Positions 11,739-24,298 of a DNA stretch of 64,000 nucleotides are shown piece by piece. The translations under genes were made by a program, and so were the position numbers. The DNA lies in assembly GCA_021234155.1 (NCBI GenBank), contig JAJEKV010000005.1:22023584-22087583 (forward strand). Direction: 5' to 3'. The first letter of the stretch is position 1; the number at the start of each line of letters is the position of its first letter. Below the pieces are notes generated by a model, which saw nothing but the letters and a program-made list of their open reading frames with translations, was not told where the DNA came from and made no database searches. The stretch is from Isoetes taiwanensis (lineage: Eukaryota; Streptophyta; Lycopodiopsida; Isoetales; Isoetaceae).

Positions 11739-13570
11739 CCAATAAAGACCCCAATGCTGCTGGCGTGCCATTTTGGCATTGAAAGCGCGGGGCTCATAAG
11801 CCTCAATTTCATAGTATGCGCTCATCTACGAATTGAGATAGGCAAATGGATTGGAGAGCTACGTCGAGACCCCCACGGGTCATGTGATGCCGGAGCCGCG
11901 GTTCCCGCATGGTGGGCCGGGATCATATCTCTAAAGAGGCCATGGATATGCGGTTCGCCATGTCCTCGGACATTGTCTTAACATGTACCACAACATGACA
12001 TATATTTGTATACCACAATAGTTTGTTATCGCCACGTTTTTACCTTGAAGACTCTTCTGGTGGGGGGTTTTAATTTAGACGTTAATACGCCTGCTGCACT
12101 CTCTTTTAGTCCCATATGCCGATTGATCTCTCAGGGACTATAAAAATCATTCAATTATGGGGTTTTGCTCAACTCCCTCGCTAAAAGCTGTCAAAAACTT
12201 GAATTATTCACTTGGAAAACGTGGATCTTTTTTGTGGAAATAAGGGGCGGAAGCCGATTTGAACACTATGTTCTACATTTGAGGTCTCCATTTTGCAATA
12301 CAAACCACCAATATAAAATCGGGCCCGCATAAAGTCTGCGTCGCGGATGCATTATGACAAAAGGTGGCAAGAAAATAGAAAATATATGTCATACGTAAAG
12401 TGGTGCCCGCTCCACAAAGACAACTTCCAGATAAAAAAAGGTAAGGTAAGGTAAGATAAGATAATATGAGGCAAAGACTCATTATGCTTGACATTTTCTC
12501 GGGCCGACAAGATTCTCGATACAAAAAATTCGACGACCCTTGACCCTAGCAATTTCCATCGGGCCAAAATCTTTTCGATTGAAAGTTATCTAGTACTAAA
12601 CCAACCGACAAAAGCATCCGGATGTCATGCCAAATAAGTATCCTTATATTTAAAGAAATTTATCGCGGGCGCCCACCGGGCCAACATTTCAGGTTCCTAA
12701 CTCAGGCGCAGTAGATCGCTTATTAATGTCCAACATTAGATTATTGTTCTTTGCTTAGTAATGAATTTGTATCAGTTTCAAACATTACAAACATGTTCCT
12801 AAACATGCAAGTTTAAACTAATGATTTTCCATGAAAATCTTTTTTCATTGAAGTACCACTTTCTTTTTTAGATATGTATGTCTCCAGCAATTTGTTCATG
12901 CATGTTGCGACCTAGAAATAGGGTGAACGAAAAAAACCACACTAAAAATCACCTACCAATATTAGAAGCATCTAAATGTTTTTCGATTTTGATATGAACG
13001 TTGATTTTCTGACATTAATAAATAATACTATGATTATCACCACACAAGTTACATTAGAAGCATCTAGAGACAATAGAAGAAGAAATGTTAAGAGACAATA
13101 GAATAAATCTTAGTGATAGGGCAATTGTGTAAAGTAGTCCTTATGTATTTGTGTTTTAAGGAAACCACCGACTTTTATTAATACATATATACAAAAATAC
13201 ATTGTACAAAAAACAGGTTAATGTAGCTTGTAATGGTGGCTATGGCGTGACAAAGCTTTCATTTAGCCCTTTAGGACACAGCAGTACCGTATCACCTTTG
13301 ATCTTCAATGTAAACGCCTCAAAAAAAAAAAAAAAAACATGACCCATCTCGAGTTTTTTTGCCCCTTCCATCCTACTTTTCCTTCTTCCAAACATAGAAG
13401 AAACATAGCTATGGCGCTCAAGTCCGACGGCCAGGCCTTGCTTAAAGGGCATGTTCAGTGATCCACAGGGTTTGTAACATATTGGAATGAAGCAGATATT
13501 GCAGATGGAGCGGAGTTTTATGCTCTACAATAAGGAAGGAATCTGAACTCAAAGTACAGAGTTTGTGCTT
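11739..13570. other. Intergenic sequence, no gene recognised
   Basis: No family was recognised on either strand. It contains a homopolymer of about 17 A at 13321-13337 and short low-complexity tracts near 12440 (repeated 'aaggt/aagat'). Base-call style resembles the noisy patches of copy A at least up to about 12700. Confidence 0.5.
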
Positions 13571-13584
13571 GATATAGAAGCAGC

Positions 13585-14275
13585 TTGTGGGCGCCATTTC
13601 GCTGGAATTTAGATAGCTTGCCTTATTTGAAGCTCATAAACCTGCGCAAAAACCAGTTAGTCGGAGATAGTCAGGCCCAAATCTTCAATGTCACAGAGCT
13701 TTCCGGCAATCTGCTGGAGGAGATTGGGAAGCTTTTAAGTTTAGAAAGCTTGGACGTATCAGGGAATGCATTGGGCAGAGCCATACCCAACAACATTACA
13801 AACTGCCATAGCCTCAGAAAGCTTGTGCTTAGATCTAACAGATTCATCGGAAAAATTCCTGTGGATATTGGGTCTGATCTAAAGCACTTACAGCAGTTGG
13901 ATTTATCTTTGAACCTCTTGGATGGAACCATTCCATCGTGATCTGGGAAGCCTTTCTATGCTTCAAGGAATCCTAAATCTCTCGATAATCGGCTATGGGG
14001 GTCGGTTCCAAATGTAGTCTTGGCAAGCTTCCTATTCATTGTAAGGTGTAAGCTTAGATTTGAGCTCTAACAATCTAGCCGGTTTGATTCCATAACTCTA
14101 TCGAATTAGGGGCCGCAGATTGGAGGATTTGGAGGAACAAATTGAATTTTTGTCTTGGGCACTGGGCTGACCGGAATCTGCATAGCCAGAACTTAAGGAA
14201 AATATAACGTAGTCCACGTTGAGCATTCTTACCAGAAGAAGGTACGGCAGCGGACTTCAACAAAAATCATATTCG
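13585..14275 (+). pseudogene. LRR receptor-like pseudogene fragment
   Basis: At least four plant extracellular leucine-rich repeats are readable between 13610 and 13940, with the pattern L-x2-L-x-L-x2-N-x-L-x-G-x-IP: LPYLKLINLRKNQL, LESLDVSGNAL, LRKLVLRSNRF and LQQLDLSLNLLDGTIP. A TGA follows at about 13939. A further repeat, SLDLSSNNLAGLIP, is readable at about 14053-14095 before a TAA. Such repeats form the ligand-binding ectodomain of LRR receptor kinases and receptor-like proteins. No signal peptide, transmembrane segment or kinase domain was found here, so this is a broken ectodomain fragment. The end coordinate is approximate. Confidence 0.8.
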
Positions 14276-14466
14276 TTTAATTGAGGACGGGGCGAAAATA
14301 TAAATGTTAATTTAGGCGGAAAAAAAAGAAGACTGCTTTATATCTCTAATATATAATTGTAATAAGGAAAGTAAGGGGCTAGCTTAGGTTAGTGCTTTTA
14401 ATGGAAAATTATGGTTTGGATTGTACACGTGTGTGCATACAAAAATTTTGGAAGGAGGTTGTTTCC

Positions 14467-14550
14467 TCTAGAAGGTTCGAGTTCGTGGGTGAAGCTTTCG
14501 CCTGACCTTCTGGAATTTTCCAGGCTATTCTTTGCCGTTATATATAAAGG
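14467..14550 (+). promoter_or_regulatory. Heat-shock element cluster with TATA box
   Basis: A perfect three-unit heat-shock element, TTCtgGAAttTTC, lies at 14508-14520. A second element, GAAggTTCgaG, lies at 14471-14481, and a weaker GAAgcTTTC at 14491. A TATA box (TATATAAA) follows at 14541, giving the classic HSE-to-TATA spacing of a heat-shock promoter read to the right. Plant HSF trimers bind inverted nGAAn units. No heat-shock protein was recognised downstream, so the controlled gene is unknown or lost. Confidence 0.7.
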
Positions 14551-14559
14551 GCGAAGGTT

Positions 14560-16460
14560 AAGGTAGTCCGGTCAATGCAAGGAGATGCTAAGAGGAGTTT
14601 GCTGAAAGGAGAGCAGAGCCAATTCCGATATCGGTGAAGAAGAATAGTAGTAAAGAGCTTTAGATCAAAAGCTTTCTCTTTTTTTTTTGGCTATGGGCGC
14701 ACCTGCTGCTTTTTGCCTTCCGCACCTGCCTTTGGTCTCGGTGATTTTTCCCAGTATGTTTTTCCTGAGTCTTCGTCTTTGAAATGGTGGCTGTAAAGTT
14801 AGTAGCTGTTTTCTAGCAGATCCTCGTCGTTGCTGGAATAGCTTCTTGGAGATTATCAATCTTCGATGTTCTTGAGTTTTTAAGCTTTTGTTTTTTGTAT
14901 CGGTTTCCCGCTTCCGTGTAGATTTTTATCGTCAAGGGTGGCAAGGACCGAGTCTCACGCTCTGCTAAACCGGCTCAAAGGATGCTTGATCTATGAAGGA
15001 GGATTATTCACGCTTAGAAAGGCTTAGCCTATGATTAGACGAGTCATTCTTTGCCGTAATTTGTTGGCAAGTTACGCCGTAACTTTGCTCAATAGCTAAG
15101 CATATGTCCGTCTAATCACATAACATATCTTTTTCCCCTCGCTTGATATGTTCATTCAGCTACTTCTTTTCGTGACTTTCCTTCTCAACAAAATTTGAAG
15201 TGCCTTCTCGAAGTCTTCTTTGCGTTTGCAGATTCATCGATAATTTGGGCATATCTCACCCCGATGCCTTGAAAACCGGGATGAATATGGTATTTCATTA
15301 ACCGCTTGCAAATGTCAAATGTTTGACATCGGTGAGCGGTTGTTAGTTGAACTAAAGCTGAAGTTGGATAATCTACGGTATCTGTAGGGGATGTATGAGT
15401 GTAAGAAAGCGCAGCCTATGTTTTAACTGGTGATTCAGCTGCCAATCGCTGTATTTATGACGCTCTCCGATCACGGATAGGTAGATATCCTATCCTTGCT
15501 TTTGGATATGGAAACGTCGCTTAGATATGGTGGAGACCAGAAGCATTTATACCTGCATGCAAAAGGAGAAGTTTCTCCTCGATAACTCAGACTATGCCTT
15601 AAGATTCCTTTTTTCAGTTCAGCAGACTAATTTTGGAGACAAATTTTGTCTCTGTTTTAGAAATCGGAAGCATTGTTGTGTTAAGGACTAGGCAATAAAG
15701 TGCTGTTTAAATTTGTTTCTATGCAGGTTCATGGCCTGCTAAATACGCACACAGGAACAGCCATTGGTACTGCTGCTCAGTTGAAATGGAAATTTTTCTC
15801 AGAGTTAGTTTCAGTTTGGATATTATAGGTTAAAATTCACTGCACTTGTGCTTTCCTTTTTTTTTTTTTGATGCTTATGCTTTCCTGACTCGGTGAATGA
15901 TAATTTAATGTGTAGGTCTTAACAAGTTTAGTTGTCAGAGCAAGGTTTGATTCCGATTTAAAAGTTGACGATGACATTCAAAGAAAGAAGATACTACGTT
16001 ACTATTGATAATGGCTTGCGTTGTGTAGGCATTAAGGGAGGTTTCAATTTTAATCCTCTCATTGAAAGTGGCAAAGTTTTTATTTCTATTCTATTATAAC
16101 ATTTGGCTTATATGTCAAGGTTTTACCTCGATTCACAATCTATTTTGTCATGGATATATTTTATATGCTGCACCTTATACAACATGCCTAGTTTCTGATT
16201 CTGCAGTGCTACACGATCTTGCACTTTCCATGCATGCTTATAAGGGAATTAACAATCACAAGGTCCAATTGAAGCGGGCATAGATGCATTTTCCTTCTGC
16301 TAGCAATTTAGACCCATCAAATGCATTGAAGATTGTAATGAAGGCTTCTATCACAACTTTTTGCTGCTAGATTCATCAGCTTACACAATTTTAAAGCTTC
16401 TTTAATGTACTCAATTCTTGATATTTGCAGCAATAAGTACCATGAAACTATAGTTGCATG
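14560..16460. other. Possible transcript downstream of the heat-shock promoter; no protein recognised
   Basis: Sequence between the HSE/TATA module and the repeat mosaic. A start at about 14576 opens only 20 codons. A stretch at 15727-15805 is bounded by a plausible acceptor (tatgcag) and reads VHGLLNTHTGTAIGTAAQLK, which could be an exon but matches no family I recognise. T-rich stretches (about 14681 and 15855) are intron- or UTR-like. This may be a gene with small exons, a non-coding heat-induced RNA, or debris. Confidence 0.3.
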
Positions 16461-16462
16461 TA

Positions 16463-16680
16463 AAACATTGTTGTAACATAATCTAAAGCCGTATTCATGT
16501 TATAAAAGTTGATACATTATTGATATTTGAATAATAACAAAGTGACCAATTTCTAGATTTGGTGAACCGTAAACATTTTGTTGTAACATAATCTAAAGCC
16601 GTATTCATGTTATAAAAGTTGATACATTATTGATATTTGAATAATAACAAAGTGACCAATTTCTAGCTTTGGTGAACCGT
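16463..16680. repeat. Recent tandem duplication, about 109-bp unit
   Basis: Two nearly identical units (about 16463-16570 and 16571-16680) each run from 'aaacatt..ttgtaacataatc' to 'tttggtgaaccgt', differing by about two or three bases. The end of the unit ('aacaaagtgaccaatttctag') recurs at about 19324, linking it to the repeats further right. Confidence 0.95.
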
Positions 16681-16837
16681 TATAGAACATGTTAAGGATT
16701 ATATTCTTCGGTGGATATTCTTCGGTGCTGGCCAATCAATTACCGCTTCAATCTTCACAGGGCCGGTGGAAATCCCTTCTGCTGAGATTGCATGCCCCAA
16801 GTACTCTACCTACCAATTGGCAACCTAGGAGGCGCTC

Positions 16838-17150
16838 ATGGAGGTGCTTAGGGTTTCAGCCATGCTCTTCTGCTCATAACTCGGGATTCCGGTGTCAGAT
16901 TCAGGTGTTCTTGGGCTCGTTGGAAAGCTTATCAAACGAGCTTTCTGTTGGTGTATAATTTGTATGGTGTTTTCTCTGTTTTAGTCGACGGAATCCACCT
17001 GACAGTCCCGGCCCTCTTTTGGCGGTGCTAGGGTTTGGCTGCAGTTTTCTTTTTGCCATAACTTCTGTATCTGGTGGCAGTTTTGGGTGTGTTTGGGCTT
17101 GTTGGAAAGCTCTTTGAGCACTCCATCCAGTGGTGCTTAAACTTTTCAGA
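16838..17150. repeat. Diverged tandem repeat, about 178-bp unit
   Basis: Two units share the order 'ggtgct(t)agggttt', 'cataact', a 'ggtgtcag/ggtggcag' block, 'gggct(c/t)gttggaaagct' and 'ttggtg/gtggtg'. The first starts near 16843 and the second near 17020. The phrase '(c)cataactt...ttggaaagct' is common in non-coding parts of plant LTR retrotransposons, so this is probably retrotransposon-derived, but no protein domain supports that. Confidence 0.6.
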
Positions 17151-17159
17151 GGTTGGCCT

Positions 17160-18112
17160 GTTGGGAAAGACGGTTCAGCTCTAAAACTTCGGCCTCTGAG
17201 ACTTTGCACACGAACGAACGGCTTCCAGATAAGTTTTCTGTATCATTTTGAATCAAGGCAATGAAAAATTCTGTTAGCTTAGGGTAGCATATATTTTGAT
17301 TTCAAGACATTGCATTTAGTAAAGACATTTTCTGGCATGTTAGTCACTCTAATTTGCTCTCTACTTTTCTCTGGCTTTGAGATTTCTTTAGCTCTTAAGT
17401 TTATAAAAGAGATCAAATATTTCTAGTTTATATTCAGCAACAAATTAGGGAATACAGCAGAGGCTAGGGGCTGCATAGGCAAGGCAAATGCATTTGAGTA
17501 AAAAGTGGACGGAATAAGTTACGGGACAGAGAGGCTCAGCCTGCCAGACACTGAGGATAGCGGTGGACCCACCAACTGGTAATCCGGACCACTATAAACT
17601 CCTGCCATAGAATAACAGCCAGCATGAAAAGACACAATGCATATGTAGTAACACACAAAACAAGGGAAGGGTGATACCATTATCTGCATAATCTGGATGA
17701 TTGATCTTTTCATTCTTTTATCATCACTAAGTATAAATATAGATTGGTTGTTGTAAGCTATGAAATTAGACGGTTTCTTTGCACAATGCATCAGTTCTAT
17801 CAACATAGTATATGCATGCCTCATTATGAAATTAGGAAGTTTCTTTAGGCGCTTTTACGGTGAACTATTAGGCAGTGACTACATAAGCTGGGGATTGTGT
17901 TAACATGGTGTAGTTAGAATATTTCAAGATGGTTTATAAACACAGACCTTTGGACACGTGATGTTATGTTGACAGTAATTACTACATATTCATAGCTCGG
18001 ATTGGAGCTCTAATCGATAAATCGAGTTTAGTTTAAGGTTTTTGCAGCCTAACAATAATGGCGTGGGAAAAATCCAAAATCGAATGACGGAAAACGGATC
18101 GATAATACATCG
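17160..18112. other. Intergenic sequence, no gene recognised
   Basis: No domain, RNA gene or repeat structure was recognised on either strand. Confidence 0.5.
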
Positions 18113-18470
18113 TGCATTAGTGAGCCCCATTACTATTAAGGTTTTTCCTCGAAAACCCCTTCAAGGGTTTTTTAATCCTGATAGTAATCGGCGTCACTAA
18201 TGTAGCCCAGGTCATAGACAGGGAAAGAGGGTTTGTAATATGAACCGCACAAAAGCGGCTCATAAATCCCACACAAATTGTTCAGTTAAAAGCTGATTGA
18301 TAACGACGCATCTGTGCACGGCCTTGAAGCCGATCCAAAGCGGGGTGCCGGTATTAATAGGAAAAAGTGAAGCCTTCAGAAAAGGCTACAATAAACCAGC
18401 ATGATGTGCTAGTAGCGCCCATCAGGGAGCTCGCCCGTGCTACATAAGTCCATGGGCCTCAGGGCACAAG
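18113..18470. other. Cluster of strong hairpins, possible structured RNA
   Basis: About 360 bp packed with local inverted repeats. CATTAGTGA (about 18115) pairs with TCACTAATG (about 18194), with ATTACTAT/ATAGTAAT stacked inside and a terminal AAAACCC/GGGTTTT stem. Next come TATGAaCCGC...GCGGcTCATA (about 18240-18266), CGGC...GCCG (about 18320), AGCCTT...AAGGCT (about 18372) and AGCA...TGCT (about 18401). Together these look like a folded non-coding RNA or an organelle-type intron piece. I looked for tRNA, U-snRNA, 7SL, hammerhead and group II domain V signatures and did not recognise any. The strand of any transcript is unknown. Confidence 0.4.
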
Positions 18471-18480
18471 GGACAATAAT

Positions 18481-19825
<1,345 letters not shown>

Positions 19826-21785
19826 GTTATTTGCTTTATTTTGCCTTATATGTATTTGGCCCCTATGTCTTGGACTTACTACGGTAAGAGGATGTTAGGG
19901 AACATCACCTATAAAATTTTACGTCCTCCATTAGCATTTCTTATAGAAACAACCGAAGAAAAGCCATCCCAAAGAAAGCCATCCCAAAGTAGTAGATACG
20001 TATTTCTTATCCTAAAAGCTAATGTCAATGTTTTGATCAATGCTCATCATAACCAATCACCTAAGCTCAGACTCAAGGGAAGATGATGTTTTGTGATACA
20101 TCGCCATATTCAAAATGTTCACGAAGTTTCAATTCCTTGGTAATATCCTCTAGATTTCATTCATTAAAGAAAATTTCAAGGTTGTTTTATCAATGAATAT
20201 CTTATATTATATGGTCACTTTCTTCATTAAATGTAATGGCATCTTTTCTGTGCAATTTACACGTACAACAATTGCGATGTATAAGTATAACAATCACCAT
20301 GTATGATAAATACAAGGCCATATTATTTAGTAGTTGTAATTTTTAGAGCTGACCCAAGATTAATGGGTCAATCCCAAGAAGAAGAAATTATTCTATTGGT
20401 CAAAGGGAAAAGCTTCCTTTTCCTGCCCTCATATTTAATATTTTCTTTACGTTACCTATCTTCAAGTTGCATTTGTAGTCTTAGCATGAGCATAAAATAT
20501 TGATATACTTGAAAATGCCCTTTACTAATTTAAGTTTTTCTTGGACAAAGAGCTAATTTAATATGCACATTCTCCTACCCCATCATCTCACAAAATCAAA
20601 TGGTTAGTGCAAATCATCTTAAGTCACTTACACACATAAGCACCCACTAAAAAAAAACAAACTGGCGTATGCATCGCCGCGATAAATTCTGTATGTTTAG
20701 ATATTACATCTATCAATCAATTTTGGTGGTCTCAACTCTTAAGTGGTCATCTCTTATGGGCAATGTCCAACAAAGTCCTACGATTGAACCAAACACTCCG
20801 GTTCAAATTAAAAAGTTCCGTCCACATGAAATACTCTAGAATATCACAGTAGGTCCAAAAAATGCCATATAAAAATTTTGACGAGTTGAAGTTATAGGTC
20901 TAGAATTTTTCCACTAGTAGGATTTTCTTACAGGTCCTAGAATTTTTTTCCACAAGTAGGATTTTCTTACAGAAGCTACTTATGTATAGGAATGCCAATA
21001 TTATCCTACACTATTAAATGTTGTTGAACAACCACCCTCTAAATGTTTTATCACCATACATTGCATGCAAATCAAATCAAAGTGGCCATCATTGGTATGA
21101 TACAATGTTGTAGCACAACTAGTTATGCGCGTGCTTTTTTAGTAGAATAAACTTGGTGAAGACATTCAAAAATAGGTTGTCCACTACAACACTCGATAAG
21201 CTTGTCAAGATTTCCTTAAAAAGGCTTGAAATAGAAGAATTTGACTTTGTTGTTGCTTCCTAATGGATTTTGTAATGTAAGGGCCAACCCGGTTCAAATT
21301 AATATAATACTATTGATTGTGAACATAAGGCTTTATTCCTATTTAAAGAAAAAAAAAGGGTTTGTTATACACTGCTTATGGGTCTGTTACATTTATTTAT
21401 ACCACGCTAAATCCTATTTCTCTCCATTCAGGGCTTTGGCCTTTTTTTGGCCCAATTTGGCTCAGCATTATTTACACTGCAAATAACCTTTCAACCAGAC
21501 TAGAGATAATATAAAGTGTTATGCTGCTGAAGCAACTATATAAGCTGGTTAAGGTTGTACTAGGGGGTGTCCATTCCAGATAGAAATAGCACTGAATCTG
21601 GCTCTTATAGTGGCACTAAATCTGACTCTTATTTTGCCATGCTTCTGATCAACCATTTCCATTCTCTAGCTAATGGAGGATTCTAAATTAACAACCAGCA
21701 TGCACATTGCACAAACAACTTCACGAGCACCAGAGCTTCTTACATTACTATAACTTCATAGACACCACCAGCACATGGTCCACAA
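19826..21785. other. Intergenic sequence downstream of the AIP2-like gene
   Basis: No gene was recognised. A small tandem repeat at about 20898-20975 repeats 'ctagaatttttccac(t/a)agtaggattttcttacag'. The part just left of 21786 is expected to hold the 3' UTR of the AIP2-like gene. Confidence 0.5.
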
Positions 21786-24298
21786 TCAAATATACATGAA
21801 CTCTCCACCACGAACAGCATTTGCTGCTCCTTTTCTTTCTTCTTCAGCCTCTCGTTCTCGTTCCTTTCTACTCTCATATTCATGGTCATCAGTACGCATT
21901 TCAAATCTGCATATAGGGCATGAATTGTGTTTGTCCTAGAAAAATAACAAGATGCCAATTAGGACAAGGATAATCACTACCTTCCATTTTCATGCCTCTA
22001 GAAAGGGGTTGAAGTTCCTTTTTCAACAAGAAAACTGTCCAAGTTAATCATTTAGAAAGAGTACAAATGGTTCCATAGGCCTAATATGTTCTATGAAATG
22101 GAAATTAAAATCATGTCATCATCCTACTGCTTTGTCCTTCACGTTTAAAGTAAACAAAGATGGCAGCAGGAGTTCAGTTTCAACTAGTGCTGGGTTATGT
22201 TAGAAGGATTACTGCTTGAACAAAGTGCACTTTTGGTACATAATTAGCAAACAGCAGAGAGCCAAGTTGAGAGAAGCAGATGGGAAACATGATTCAAAAC
22301 CAGAGAGACAGCATTACAAGACAGAAATGTTAAAGTCAAAGAGAATAGATGGGGAACACCACAATCAGGTAAAATGTGTACATATTAGCTTCATATAAAT
22401 GGAATGGGCTGCATTACAAGGCAGACATTGAAGTTAATGTTCAGTCCAAGACATGGTAAAACAGTGATTGTAGAAGGCCGAAGAACTGTTCAGCAGAGAG
22501 CTGAATAGACCACAATCAAATAAACATAAGAATATATCTCAATCAGAAGGCATTAAAATCTATAAGCAGAGGCAACAAGAAAGTGTGTATATCCACAGCT
22601 CTTCTAGAGGCTGAACAGATCTTTGATAATCTACAGGGCGGGGTGTGACATCTCGAAGTGGACTAATTTGTAGAATTCATTACAAATGTATTAAAACAAA
22701 GAGCCAAGTCAAGAGAAGTGGATGAGAAACCACAGTCAGGACGTTTGAAGTTACAAACATGGCATTCAAAGTAATTTTTATGATTGCTGAAGAAAAAAGG
22801 AAAAAAGAGCTTACTAGCCATGGCTTAAGACAGTCAGGATGGAAGAAATGTTTGCAAGGCATTTGTTGCATCCTATCATCAAGTATCAACTGCTCCCTGC
22901 ATACTGCACACTCCGTCTCTGCCCCAAGGTCCTTCAAAAGTTGCTCTGTTACAGTGACAACTGACAATTTTGCAACTTCATCTTTTGAAGCTGGAGGGGG
23001 GCCCTGAGGAGTGCTTGCTATTTCCTGTCAAAGTTGCAAGATCATTACAAATTAAGAAGCAAAAAATGACACATGTCAAATCTCAAGTTAGAAATAAACC
23101 TGTAGAGTTGCTTGTATAGCCTCTTCAAGACCACCTAAGGAGTGCATGCTCTGTACAAGCTCAAAAATTTCTTCTCCAACCTGATCTGTAGAATCATTAC
23201 GGAGACAAAATTTAGGCATCCTGTTGTAAAGCAAGGGCAGTAAGAGCATTTTTGAGCTACAAGCCAGGCTGGTGGTAGTGGTTCTGCATCCACCGTAAGT
23301 TGTCCCTCAAACAAATATCCTGAACCTACAGTTCAACACAAAAAAAAAGGAAAAAAAATTAACAGAACCCTGAACATTGTTATGCTGCTTGCTCCATGCC
23401 ATATTGCATTGAAAAACATTATATTAGTCCACTTGTGATATATATATTTCTCGTAGAAAACAGTGTGCTTAAAACAGTATGCTTACTAACAGATAGCATT
23501 ACTTGTTCCAGCCTGCATAGATGATGGTACATGTTCTCTTTGCGCATCATCACCCAAAAACTCAATGGCCCTTGAAATACACGTCTTCATATACCCTTTT
23601 TCTTCATCCTTTGTTGCAATCTTCTCGGCCTCCTGGAAAAGGTTCAAGCCAGCTAACCAGAACCCTCGTGCTGTGTATCGTGTTTGTAAGAGAGTAGCCA
23701 CTCTACAAGCAGCTCCATACATCTGCATATGAACATTGAGGAAACAGACATGAGAACCTGTTGGGTAAATTGATAATGCATCAACGTTGTAAATGTGATG
23801 ATGAAAAGGTTCTAAATAATGGATGTTATAAAAATATACAAGGTACATTATACTTTTATCAACTACTAGTTAAAGGAATACCAGAAATGTTTCTGCCTGA
23901 AAAAAAAAATCATGAGGTATTTTACAACAATTAACCATCGCATGCCTAACAAAAAATTGATCATTCTGACCTTGATTATGAACATGGAACATGTCTCTGA
24001 TGTTTAGTAGTTACAGAATAAAAAGGACCCAGGAATAGATAATATAGAAAAATTTGCATAAAAGCGTGTTAAAAAGCAAAGACTACTTCAGGAAAAGACA
24101 AGTTGCACCAAAATTTTTGTGGATCTGGTTAATGAGTTATTACACAGATAGTGAATAAAAATATACTCACTAAACGTTGTTCGGACGGTGTAGCTAAGGC
24201 ATAATGATCTCGGATTGGGGGGCGGAGAGAGTAAAAGCAGCTTCAAAGGTCTGCTTCTTTCCAAGCTACTTCTGTAAGTCGGCGATGGCCGCCTCCAT
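21786..24298 (-). CDS. AIP2: AIP2-like RING-H2 E3 ubiquitin ligase, five exons, frame damaged
   Basis: AIP2 (ABI3-interacting protein 2) is a cytosolic or nuclear E3 ligase that marks ABI3 and other regulators for degradation in abscisic-acid signalling. Minus-strand exons: 24298-24171, 23722-23487, 23325-23100, 23024-22815 and 21935-21786, with AG acceptors and donors such as GTGAGT and GTAAGC; 950 bp in all, close to the roughly 310-residue family size. Exon 1 has LGKKQTFEAA; exon 2 CRVATLLQTRYTARGFWLAG; exon 3 GYLFEGQLTVDAEP; exon 4 the first half of the RING (ECAVC...CKHFFHPDCLKPWL); exon 5 the second half (HNSCPICRFEMRTDDHEYES) and the end at GGEFMYI. All eight RING ligands are present. 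Damage: an in-frame TAG in exon 1 where the family has Gln, an indel at CCCCCC in exon 1 and two compensating indels in exon 3, one at AAAAA. These may be sequencing errors or early decay. Confidence 0.85.

Noticed and set aside
14665-14859. Minus-strand basic peptide (KKKR-rich)
   Set aside because: It arises from the T-rich tract downstream of the heat-shock promoter and lacks any family similarity.
16689-17209. Protein-coding frames on both strands
   Set aside because: The segment is a diverged 178-bp tandem with retrotransposon-like non-coding phrases; the frames have no known domain.
18113-18470. Hammerhead ribozyme, 7SL RNA or group II intron domain V
   Set aside because: The diagnostic core motifs of these RNAs were looked for by eye and not found; only generic hairpins can be supported.
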